Assembly (NCBI RefSeq): GCF_004343075.1
Contig: NZ_SLXP01000002.1
Coordinates: 434,001-498,000 of the forward strand
Source: Rhodovulum marinum
GTDB lineage: Bacteria; Pseudomonadota; Alphaproteobacteria; Rhodobacterales; Rhodobacteraceae
DNA: 64,000 nucleotides
Direction of reading: 5' to 3'
In this document: positions 9,081 through 16,142 of the stretch, one piece after another
Layout of the letters: each line of letters starts with the position of its first letter
How positions within the stretch are numbered: position 1 is the stretch's first letter
Notes under the pieces: generated by a model
What the model saw: only the letters and a program-made list of their open reading frames with translations
What the model was told of the DNA's origin: nothing
The model's database searches: none
Translations under genes and position numbers: made by a program

Positions 9081-9851
9081 ATGTCGGGCTGGCAGCACCG
9101 CTTTTCCATCGAGAACCGCCGCGCGCTGGTCACCGGCGCCTCCAGGGGGATCGGGGCGGAAATCTGCACGGTCTTCGCCGAGGCGGGCGCCGACATCATC
9201 GCGGTGGCCCGCGACCCCGCGGGGTTGGCCGACACCGCGAAACGGGTGCACGGCTTCGGCCGCGATTGCCAGGTGATCGAGGCGGACCTGTCCACCGCGC
9301 AGGGCTGCAAGGCCGCGGCGCAACAGGCGCTGGACCGCTGGGGGGTGATCGACATCCTGGTGAATTCCGCGGGCATCGCCCGGACCGCGCCCGCGCTGGA
9401 GCTGACGGCAGAGGACTGGGACGCGACGATGGCGCTGAACCTGCGCGCGCCCTTCCTGATGGCGCAGGCGCTGGCCCCCGCGATGATCGACCAGCGCTGG
9501 GGCAAGATCATCAACATCTCGTCGCAGACGGGCGTGATCGCGCTGGACGACCACGCCGCCTATGCCAGTTCCAAGGGCGGGCTGAACGCGCTGACGAAAT
9601 CGCTGTGCGCGGAATGGGCGCGGTTCAACGTGCAGGTCAACGCGATCTGCCCCACGGTGGTGATGACCCCGATGGGCCGCGAGATCTGGGGCCCCGAGGA
9701 GAAATCGGCCCCCTTCATCGCGGCAACACCCCTGCGCCGGTTCGGCGAACCGGTCGAGATCGCGGACGCGGCGCTTTACCTCGCCTCGCCCGCCTCCGAA
9801 CTGGTGAACGGCCATCTGTTGATGGTGGAAGGCGGGTTCACCAGTGTCTGA
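9081..9851 (+). CDS. Short-chain dehydrogenase/reductase (polyol or sugar dehydrogenase)
   Basis: The 256-residue classical SDR has the NAD(P) motif TGASRGIG (18-25), the NSAG motif, Ser in INISSQTG and the YASSK catalytic pair, and ends with the usual GHLLMVEGGFTS. The overall text is close to gluconate 5-dehydrogenase/polyol dehydrogenase-type SDRs. In this operon it most plausibly oxidises the imported polyol, or an intermediate, to a ketose before or after phosphorylation (inference). It starts 4 bp after the SIS gene and overlaps the HAD gene by 8 bp. Confidence 0.88.
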   Translation: MSGWQHRFSIENRRALVTGASRGIGAEICTVFAEAGADIIAVARDPAGLADTAKRVHGFGRDCQVIEADLSTAQGCKAAAQQALDRWGVIDILVNSAGIARTAPALELTAEDWDATMALNLRAPFLMAQALAPAMIDQRWGKIINISSQTGVIALDDHAAYASSKGGLNALTKSLCAEWARFNVQVNAICPTVVMTPMGREIWGPEEKSAPFIAATPLRRFGEPVEIADAALYLASPASELVNGHLLMVEGGFTSV

Positions 9852-10743
9852 CCTGTGCCTGGACGTCGAGACGACCTTCGCCCGCTACGAGGACTTGCAC
9901 GAGAGGTTGCCCGCGGCGGCGTTCGACGTGGTGCCGCAACACGCGGGCACGCTGGAAGACGTGGCCGAGCGGTTCGACGGGTTCGTCCTCGACGCGTTCG
10001 GGGTGCTGAACGTGGGCGACACGCCGATCCCCGGCGCGGTGGAACGGATGGCGCGGCTGAGGGCGATGGGCAAGCGGCTGTGCGTGCTGACCAACGCGGC
10101 GAGTTACACCCGCGCGGAAGCCGAGGCCAAGTACCGGCGCCTGGGGTTCGATTTCACCGTGGACGAGGTGGTCTCCAGCCGCGATATCGCCGCCGCACAC
10201 CTGGAGGCCGTGGCACCGGGCGCGCGCTGGGCGGCGATCTGCGCCGAGGGCGACGATTTCGCGGATATCCCCGCCGACCTGACCGACGCGATGGCGGACC
10301 CGGCGGCGTTATACCGGGCCGACGCGATCCTGTTCCTGTCGTCCGCGCGCTGGACGCCCGCCTGGCAGGACCGTCTGGTCTCGGCGCTCGACGCGCTGCC
10401 CCGGCCGGTAGTGATCGCCAATCCCGACCTCGTCGCCCCGCGCGAGGGGCGGCTGACGATCGAGCCGGGCTATTGGGGCCACGACCTGGCCGACCGGACG
10501 GGGCAGATGCCGCATTTCTTCGGCAAACCCTATGGCGCGGCGTTCCAGGCGGTGCTGGACCGGATGGGGCCGGGAAACTACGCGATGGTGGGCGACACGT
10601 TGCACACCGATATCCTGGGCGGGCGCGCGGCGGGGCTGGGCACGGTGCTGGTGGCCGATCACGGGCTGTTCGCCGGCTGTGACGTGGCCGCGTATATCCG
10701 GCGCTCGGGCATCCGGCCCGACGCCATCGTCGCCACCACCTAG
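9844..10743 (+). CDS. HAD-IIA family sugar-phosphate phosphatase-like hydrolase
   Basis: The 299-residue protein is a class IIA HAD hydrolase: motif I VLDAFGVLN (Asp50), motif II VLTNAASY, motif III lysine in FFGKPYG and motif IV MVGDTLHTDILGG. The second Asp of the usual DxD is Phe52, as in the 'DxWG' subgroup of HAD-IIA proteins, so the general acid is missing or supplied elsewhere. AraL of the Bacillus ara operon is also a HAD-IIA sugar phosphatase, which strengthens the analogy. GTG at 9844 overlaps the SDR stop by 8 bp. Probable role: removal of stray sugar phosphates or a pathway step; unproven. Confidence 0.82.
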   Translation: MSDLCLDVETTFARYEDLHERLPAAAFDVVPQHAGTLEDVAERFDGFVLDAFGVLNVGDTPIPGAVERMARLRAMGKRLCVLTNAASYTRAEAEAKYRRLGFDFTVDEVVSSRDIAAAHLEAVAPGARWAAICAEGDDFADIPADLTDAMADPAALYRADAILFLSSARWTPAWQDRLVSALDALPRPVVIANPDLVAPREGRLTIEPGYWGHDLADRTGQMPHFFGKPYGAAFQAVLDRMGPGNYAMVGDTLHTDILGGRAAGLGTVLVADHGLFAGCDVAAYIRRSGIRPDAIVATT

Positions 10744-10753
10744 GGGGCAAGCG

Positions 10754-12211
10754 ATGCTGTATCTGGGGCTGGATCTGGGCACCTCGGCACTGAAGGCGGT
10801 GGTGATCGACGAGGACCAACATGTGATCGCCAGCCGCGATGCGGCGATGACCTCCAGCCACCCGCGCCCCGGCTGGTCGGAACAGCCGCCCGCCGACTGG
10901 ATCGCCGCGGCCGAGGCAGTGATGGAGGCGTTGCGCGCCGAACTGGGCGCGCGGATGGCCGATATCGCGGGCATCGGGCTGTCGGGACAGATGCATGGCG
11001 CGACGCTTCTGGCGGCGGATGACCGGGTGCTGGCCCCCTGCATCCTGTGGAACGACACGCGCAGCGCCGAACAGGCCGCGCGGCTGGACGCCGATCCCGA
11101 CTTCCGGGCGATCTCGGGCAATATCGTGTTCCCCGGCTTCACCGCGCCGAAACTGGTCTGGCTGAAGGAAACCGACCCCGCGCTGTTCGCACGGGTGGCA
11201 CGCGTGCTGCTGCCCAAGGATTACCTGCGGCTGTGGCTGACCGGCGAGCACGTGTCCGAGATGTCCGACGCCGCCGGAACGGCCTGGCTGGACACGGGCG
11301 CGCGGGACTGGTCGGACAGGCTGCTGGCGGCCAGCGGCATGGACCGGGCGCAGATGCCGGCACTTGTCGAGGGCACGGCGCCCTCGGGCGGGCTGCGGAC
11401 CGAACTGGCGGCGCGCTGGGGGATGCGCCCCGGCACGGTGGTGGCGGGCGGCGCGGGCGACAACGCGGCCTCGGGCGTGGGGCTGGGCACGGTGGCGCCG
11501 GGCGACGGGTTCGTGTCGCTGGGCACCTCGGGCGTGCTGTTCGCGGCCTGCGACGCCTACACACCGCGCCCCGAAACGGCGGTGCACAGCTTCTGCCACG
11601 CGCTGCCGGGACGCTGGCACCAGATGGGGGTGATGCTGTCGGCGGCCTCGGCGCTGGCCTGGTTCGCGGGCATCGCGGGCGCCACCCCGGCCCGGCTGAT
11701 CGCGGACCTGGGCGAGCAGGTCGGCCCGCCCTCGCCCGTCACCTTCCTGCCCTACCTCTCGGGCGAGCGGACGCCGCATAACGACCCGGGGCTGCGGGCG
11801 GGCTTTCACGGGGTCTCGGCGGGTACTACGCGCGAGGACATGACCCGCGCGGTGCTGGACGGCGTGGCCTTCGCGCTGAAGGACAATCTCGACGCGCTCC
11901 AGGCCGCCGGCACGCGGCCCGCCCGCCTGCTGGCGGTGGGCGGCGGCGCGCGGTCGGACCTGTGGCTGTCGATCATCGCCGGCGTGCTGGGGCTGGCGGT
12001 GGACCGGCCCGCGGCGGGCGCGGGCGGCGCGGCCTTCGGCGCGGCGCGGCTGGGGCTGATCGCGGCGGAAAGGGCGGACCCGGCCACGATCTGCACCCCG
12101 CCGCCGGTCGCGCGCCGCTTCGAACCCGATCCCGGCCTGTCCGGGGCCTGCGCCGCGGCGCAGGCCCGCTTCCAACGCCTGCGCGAAACGACACACCCCA
12201 CCCCGACCTGA
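10754..12211 (+). CDS. xylB: Xylulokinase-type FGGY carbohydrate kinase
   Basis: The 485-residue kinase begins LGLDLGTSALKAVV and has the canonical xylulose-site motif SGQMHGATLL (His81), the catalytic AGGAGDNAASG Asp and the VGGGARSDLW motif. It probably phosphorylates D-xylulose or a near relative with ATP. I chose ATG at 10754, 10 bp after the HAD gene; longer in-frame starts lie inside that gene. This is the second FGGY kinase of the locus and is clearly diverged from the one at 460-1920, so the pathway probably handles two keto-sugars or two diastereomers. A GC-rich repeat follows the stop within 20 bp. Confidence 0.9.
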   Translation: MLYLGLDLGTSALKAVVIDEDQHVIASRDAAMTSSHPRPGWSEQPPADWIAAAEAVMEALRAELGARMADIAGIGLSGQMHGATLLAADDRVLAPCILWNDTRSAEQAARLDADPDFRAISGNIVFPGFTAPKLVWLKETDPALFARVARVLLPKDYLRLWLTGEHVSEMSDAAGTAWLDTGARDWSDRLLAASGMDRAQMPALVEGTAPSGGLRTELAARWGMRPGTVVAGGAGDNAASGVGLGTVAPGDGFVSLGTSGVLFAACDAYTPRPETAVHSFCHALPGRWHQMGVMLSAASALAWFAGIAGATPARLIADLGEQVGPPSPVTFLPYLSGERTPHNDPGLRAGFHGVSAGTTREDMTRAVLDGVAFALKDNLDALQAAGTRPARLLAVGGGARSDLWLSIIAGVLGLAVDRPAAGAGGAAFGAARLGLIAAERADPATICTPPPVARRFEPDPGLSGACAAAQARFQRLRETTHPTPT

Positions 12212-12226
12212 ACCGCCACGCGTTTC

Positions 12227-12400
12227 GGGTTTCGCCCCGGCTGTCGCCGGGGCGACCGGCTGGGGGGCTTTGCCCCCCAGACCCCCCAGGGTACTTGCAC
12301 CAAGAAGAAGGACCCTGTGGCTTCTTCTGGCCGCAAATATCCCGGGGGGTCCGGGGGGCAGCGCCCCCCGGCCGGTCGCCTCGTGTGTAGTTACACGAGG
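12227..12400. repeat. GC-rich intergenic repeat, two inverted half-copies plus a small hairpin
   Basis: The left half (12227-12310) reads GGGTTTCGCCCCGGCTG..., then a G6/C6 hairpin, CAGACCCCCC and a tail ending AAGAAGAAG. The right half (12321-12380) is the same unit in reverse orientation, starting CTTCTTCTGGCCGCAAATA and ending in the G6/C6 hairpin and CCGGTCGCC. Single units recur at 45775-45836 and 59388-59471. A separate 8-bp stem (CCTCGTGT/ACACGAGG, 12379-12400) closes the block. It follows the last gene of the catabolic operon and may act as a bidirectional 3' structure; beyond it to 12492 I see nothing else. Confidence 0.8.
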
Positions 12401-12492
12401 TTCTGACAGGGGATTACACGGGTTTTGATACCGGAAGACCACCGAAGTCCGCGGGCTATCCGGGATGGCCCGGCACCGTCCGGGGTCGTGGA

Positions 12493-12682
12493 TCAGCGCC
12501 GGTTCTTCCGCCACCAGGCATGAATGGCGCTCTTTCCGACGCGGCGCTCGGGGGGGAATGCCTTGGCGACTTCGTCGGCCAGGTCAATGAAGGTCATCCG
12601 GTCGATGCGCGCGGATGAAGGCGCGCAATTCGGGGTCGCCGTCAATCTTGGGTGGGCGGCCGGGGCGGTGGGCGCGGCTCAT
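12493..12682 (-). pseudogene. Frameshifted small phage early-region gene
   Basis: From ATG at 12682 the frame reads MSRAHRPGRPPKIDGD and then ELRAFIRA before stopping early. One base shift restores IDRMTFIDLADEVAKAF, then PPERRVGKSAIHAWWRK up to TGA at 12493. A homopolymer or single-base error in the middle of the gene therefore broke it. The text resembles a small DNA-binding-like protein found in the early regions of Mu-like (transposable) prophages of Rhodobacterales. Its ATG overlaps the preceding stop (ATGA), so the pair was once a phage operon. No function is expected now. Confidence 0.6.
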
Positions 12683-13041
12683 GCGTCCCTCCATCGGGCA
12701 GGTGAAGGCCGGTAAGGGTTGCACTTCAGCCAGCCCCGAACGCTCGTGTCGCTGGCGCGGAGCATGCGGGCGATCTCGGCGACGGTCTGGCCCTCATGCG
12801 ACAGGCAGGCGGCCAGCCCGGGCTTGGCGAGCGGCACGCGGGACGGAAGGTCCGCCGCGCCCAGCGCGCGGGCCAGGTCCACGCCTACGAGCTGCACCAC
12901 GCGCGCGCGTTCGGTCGGGTTGGCGGCCATGTAGAGGTCGGCCCCGCCGAAGGTCAGAAGGAAGCGCACCGCCAGCGCCGAGCCGAGGATATCGACATAA
13001 GGCGCGGCATGGGACGGCGCGGGCGGGATGGGCCGGTCACC
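12679..13041 (-). pseudogene. Mor/HTH-type phage regulator remnant, 5'-truncated
   Basis: Roughly 120 codons read YVDILGSALAVRFLLTFGG, then ADLYMAANPTERARVVQLVG and a C-terminal helix-turn-helix (SHEGQTVAEIARMLRASDTS). This arrangement is like Mor-domain or HTH regulators of transposable phages. No start codon or ribosome site lies near the homologous beginning; the frame instead runs on into IS481-type sequence, so the 5' end was lost or replaced. The 3' end is intact and overlaps the next phage remnant by 4 bp. Confidence 0.55.
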
Positions 13042-13090
13042 TGCTGGGAAAGGCAACCGGTCCGAGACCGCCGTGAACTGAACGAACCGG

Positions 13091-13346
13091 CGGCCAATGC
13101 GCGAGGCAAATCGACAATGACGGCCTGGTCTTCCTCGCCGAGAACGGTCGAGCGTGGCTCCCTCGGCCCGGTCTTGCGATCCTCGACCGACGGCCGCTTG
13201 CGCCCCTTCGCGACCGTCTTCGGATCGATCCCGGGTTTCCGGCTCGGTTCCGCGGTCAAAGCTTGCGACCGCAGCATTGCTGCCCTGATGGCGGGCGTGG
13301 TCGTGGCTCCGCCATGACGTACTTGTCCCGCAAGGCGTCCTTCCAT
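13091..13346 (-). mobile_element. IS481-type transposase N-terminal remnant
   Basis: About 85 codons read HGGATTTPAIRAAMLRSQ, then a HTH region with GIDPKTVAKGRKRPSVED and TGPREPRSTVLGEEDQAVIV. This is the N-terminal DNA-binding part of IS481-family transposases, whose usual text is GINPKTVAKWRKR...VEDLPTGPK...STVLS. Homology stops just after AVIV and the DDE core is absent, so this is a dead fragment. The terminal inverted repeats cannot be placed with confidence. Confidence 0.65.
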
Positions 13347-13702
13347 TCCATCGAACGGATCGCACCATCAAACCCTGGCATCGAACAGCCAGGCACGCCC
13401 CGTCTGGCCGCTGAAAAGCTCTGAAACTGTCAAAATCCCTGCAAATCGCTACCCGCCAAACCTTTGACTTCAAAGGCGCCGAAAATCCGCGAGTGTCAAA
13501 ACCTCCTGTCGCCGCTCACCCTGCTGCCAGTGCCGCAAACGATGCGCGCGCTGGAAGAAAACCCGGCAACGCCCGCTTTTTCGCCCCTGATTTTCCGCAG
13601 ATCCGGCCGCGCGGCATGTCGGCCGGGAAAAAAGCCTGTCCGGATTCGCGCGATTGTCTTTAGTCTTGGGCGGATCGGCAGATGCCAAGAGGGAGTGGAC
13701 AG
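13347..13702. other. Intergenic stretch upstream of the universal stress gene
   Basis: About 356 bp without a convincing gene. TGTCAAAAtCCC near 13430 and TGTCAAAACCTCC near 13495 are similar 8-bp starts and may be remnants of insertion-sequence ends. An 80-codon open frame here has no ribosome site and no family resemblance. The usp promoter should lie in the last 100 bp but no strong -35/-10 pair is visible. Confidence 0.4.
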
Positions 13703-14137
13703 ATGACCGGAAAGATACTTGTCGGCTATGACGGCAGCGACAGCGCCCAGCGCGCGGTCGACTATGCCGCGGGCCGGGCCAAGGCCGAGGGGGCGGATAT
13801 CCTGATCGCGCATGTCCTGGAATGGTCGCCCTATTCGTTCCTGACGCCCGAGGAACTGGCCGAACGCCACAAGCGGCGCAACGAGGAACTGGCGCGCGCC
13901 GAAACCGCCTTGCTGGCGCCCGTCGTCGCCCGGCTGAAGAGCGCGGGGATCGCGGTCGAAACCGAATTGAAATACGGCCATATCGCAGAAACGCTGTGCC
14001 GGCTCGCCACGGAACATGACATCAGCCAGATCGTCATCGGCCGCACCGGCCATTCGGCCCTGGCCTCGCGGCTGTTCGGGTCGGTCGCGGGCACGCTGGC
14101 CCAGGCCGCGCCCATCCCCGTCACCATCGTGCCATGA
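13703..14137 (+). CDS. Universal stress protein, UspA family
   Basis: The 144-residue single-domain protein starts MTGKILVGYDGSDSAQRAV and ends with the ATP-binding type motif IGRTGHSALASRLFGSVA (G-2X-G-9X-G-S), followed by the terminal VTIVP strand. UspA proteins of this subgroup bind ATP, dimerise and accumulate under stress. It sits 22 bp upstream of the AGCS symporter gene in the same orientation and could be co-transcribed with it. GAGGGAGTG-like purines precede the ATG. Confidence 0.9.
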   Translation: MTGKILVGYDGSDSAQRAVDYAAGRAKAEGADILIAHVLEWSPYSFLTPEELAERHKRRNEELARAETALLAPVVARLKSAGIAVETELKYGHIAETLCRLATEHDISQIVIGRTGHSALASRLFGSVAGTLAQAAPIPVTIVP

Positions 14138-14159
14138 GCCCCGGAAAAAGGATCACGAC

Positions 14160-15704
14160 ATGAACAGGTCTTTCGCGGGCGCGCTGGTCGCCCTTGCCGC
14201 CCTTTGCGCGATGGCCGCACCGGCCGCGGCGCAATCCATCGACGCGAAGGTCAACGAGATCTTCGCCAATTCCACCGGCTGGTTCGTCAGCTTCATCTTC
14301 GCACCGCTGCCCGGCACGTCGTTTCCGTGGATCGTGCTGTGGCTGGTGGTCGGCGCCTGCGTCTTCACGGTCTATTTCGGGCTGATCCAGTTCCGCGCCT
14401 TCCCGCATTCCATCGCGCTGGTGAAGGGCGACTATTCCGACCCGAACGACGCGGGCGAGGTCAGCCATTTCCAGGCGCTGGCGACTGCCCTGTCGGGCAC
14501 GGTGGGCCTGGGCAACATCGCGGGTGTCGCGGTCGCGGTCGGCATCGGAGGGCCCGGGGCGACGTTCTGGATGATCCTTGCGGGTCTTCTGGGCATGGCG
14601 TCCAAGTTCACCGAGTGCACGCTGGGCGTAAAATACCGCAACGAATACCCCGACGGCACCGTTTCGGGCGGGCCGATGTATTACATGAGCAAGGGCTTTG
14701 CCGAGCGTGGGCTGCCGGGCGGCAGGATCCTGGCGGTGTTCTTCGCGGTGTTCTGCATCCTGGGCGCGCTGGGGGGCGGCAACATGTTCCAGGCCAACCA
14801 GGCGCATGCCCAGATCGCAAATGTGGTCGGCGACTACCCGGGCTGGATCACCGGCATCGTGCTGGCGGGTGTCGTCTTTGCGGTGATCGTGGGCGGGCTG
14901 AAATCCATCGCGCGGGTGACCGAGAAGGTCGTGCCGTTCATGGGCATCCTCTACGTGCTCACGGCGCTGGTCATCATCGGGCTGAACGCCGACAAGATCG
15001 GCTGGGCCTTCGGGCAGGTCTTCGCGGGCGCCTTTACGGGCCTGGGGGTCGCGGGCGGCATGATCGGCGCGCTGATCCAGGGGTTCCGCCGGGCCGCGTT
15101 CTCGAACGAGGCGGGCGTGGGGTCCGCAGCCATCGCCCACTCGGCGGTGCGCACCAAGGAGCCGATCACCGAAGGCTTCGTGTCGCTTTTGGAACCGTTC
15201 ATCGACACCGTGGTGATCTGCACCATGACGGCGCTGGTCATCATCATCACCGGGCAACTGATCGCCGACCCCGAAACCGGGCGCTACATCCTGAACGAGG
15301 CGGGCACCGCGATCCAGACCGTGGACGGCAATTCGGGCGTGGCGCTGACCTCGGCGGCGTTCTCGTCGGCCTTCGGCTGGTTCCAGTACATCCTGGTGCT
15401 GGCGGTGATCCTGTTCGCCTTCTCGACGATGATCAGCTGGTCCTATTACGGGCTGAAGGCCTGGACCTACCTGTTCGGCGAGGGCAAGGTCACCGAGCTG
15501 ATCTTCAAGGTGATCTTCTGCATCTTCGTGGTGATCGGCGCGGCGGCGAGCCTTGGGCCGGTGATCGACTTCTCGGATGCGGCGATCTTTGCCATGGCGG
15601 TGGTGAACATCATCGCGCTTTACGTGTTGATGCCCATCGTCAAGCGGGAGTTGGACAGCTACCTGTCACGGCTGAAATCGGGCGAGATCCGCAAGTTCCG
15701 CTAG
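14160..15704 (+). CDS. Alanine/glycine:cation symporter (AGCS family)
   Basis: The 514-residue membrane protein begins with a cleavable-looking segment (residues 1-24, ending APAAAQ) followed by about ten to eleven helices. It contains AGCS hallmarks: ATALSGTVGLGNIAGVAVAV, SGGPMYYMSKGF, and the NEAGVGSAAIAHSA motif near the middle. The family imports alanine or glycine with Na+. Its only near neighbour in the same direction is the universal stress gene. The stop is followed by a short gap and then by convergent genes. Confidence 0.93.
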   Translation: MNRSFAGALVALAALCAMAAPAAAQSIDAKVNEIFANSTGWFVSFIFAPLPGTSFPWIVLWLVVGACVFTVYFGLIQFRAFPHSIALVKGDYSDPNDAGEVSHFQALATALSGTVGLGNIAGVAVAVGIGGPGATFWMILAGLLGMASKFTECTLGVKYRNEYPDGTVSGGPMYYMSKGFAERGLPGGRILAVFFAVFCILGALGGGNMFQANQAHAQIANVVGDYPGWITGIVLAGVVFAVIVGGLKSIARVTEKVVPFMGILYVLTALVIIGLNADKIGWAFGQVFAGAFTGLGVAGGMIGALIQGFRRAAFSNEAGVGSAAIAHSAVRTKEPITEGFVSLLEPFIDTVVICTMTALVIIITGQLIADPETGRYILNEAGTAIQTVDGNSGVALTSAAFSSAFGWFQYILVLAVILFAFSTMISWSYYGLKAWTYLFGEGKVTELIFKVIFCIFVVIGAAASLGPVIDFSDAAIFAMAVVNIIALYVLMPIVKRELDSYLSRLKSGEIRKFR

Positions 15705-15764
15705 GTGCCTGACGAATGGGCGCGGGGCCGGGCCGATTGCCCTGCCCCGCGCCCCCCTCGCCCC

Positions 15765-16142
15765 CTAACGGTCGAGCCTCCGGCCGGTGGCGGCGGCCCA
15801 GGCGGGGGCGTTTTCCCCCAGGTGGACCAGGTAAAGGTCGTCCGGCACCCCGCGCAGGAAGGGCGGGCGGTCGGTGTCGATCCGGTCCAGCACCGCGCCG
15901 CCGGACCCGAGCACCAGGTAGCGCGCGCGGTGGGTCCAGTTCACGCCGGGTTCCAGGTCGGCGAAGGCCAGCGCCACCGCTTGATCGAAGCGCAGCCCCG
16001 TCCCCTCGGGCCAGGGCAGCGGCGCGCCCGCCGGGATCATCCGGCGAACGAGGTAAAGGATCGCCGTTTCACGCTCGGCCGGGTCGAGGGCGGCCAGCGC
16101 CGCCCCCGCCAGCTGCGTCCAGTCGGGCGCCAACCCCGTCAC
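15765..16142 (-). CDS. Small protein sharing a domain with the adjacent caspase-like peptidase
   Basis: The 125-residue protein is not assigned to a known family by me. Its second half (residues about 50-108: FDQAVALAFADLEPGVNWTH, then RARYLV, PPFLRGVPDDLYLVHL) aligns with residues about 52-112 of the upstream peptidase (DTAVIFADDEPLANWSH, RYLLHD, PPFLLDPPDTFRAFHL). The shared text includes A-V-x-x-F-A-D, N-W-[ST]-H, R-Y-L and P-P-F-L. GTG at 16142 overlaps the peptidase stop by 4 bp, so the two are made together. It could be an inhibitor, adaptor or substrate-like partner of the peptidase (inference). No signal peptide or membrane helix is visible. Confidence 0.7.
   Translation of the reverse strand: MTGLAPDWTQLAGAALAALDPAERETAILYLVRRMIPAGAPLPWPEGTGLRFDQAVALAFADLEPGVNWTHRARYLVLGSGGAVLDRIDTDRPPFLRGVPDDLYLVHLGENAPAWAAATGRRLDR

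Noticed and set aside
12493-13041. Intact Mu-like prophage
   Set aside because: Only two damaged early-type genes remain; no transposase, portal, capsid or tail genes nearby.
13464-13706. 80-codon frame before the universal stress gene
   Set aside because: No homology, no ribosome site, overlaps the usp start out of frame.
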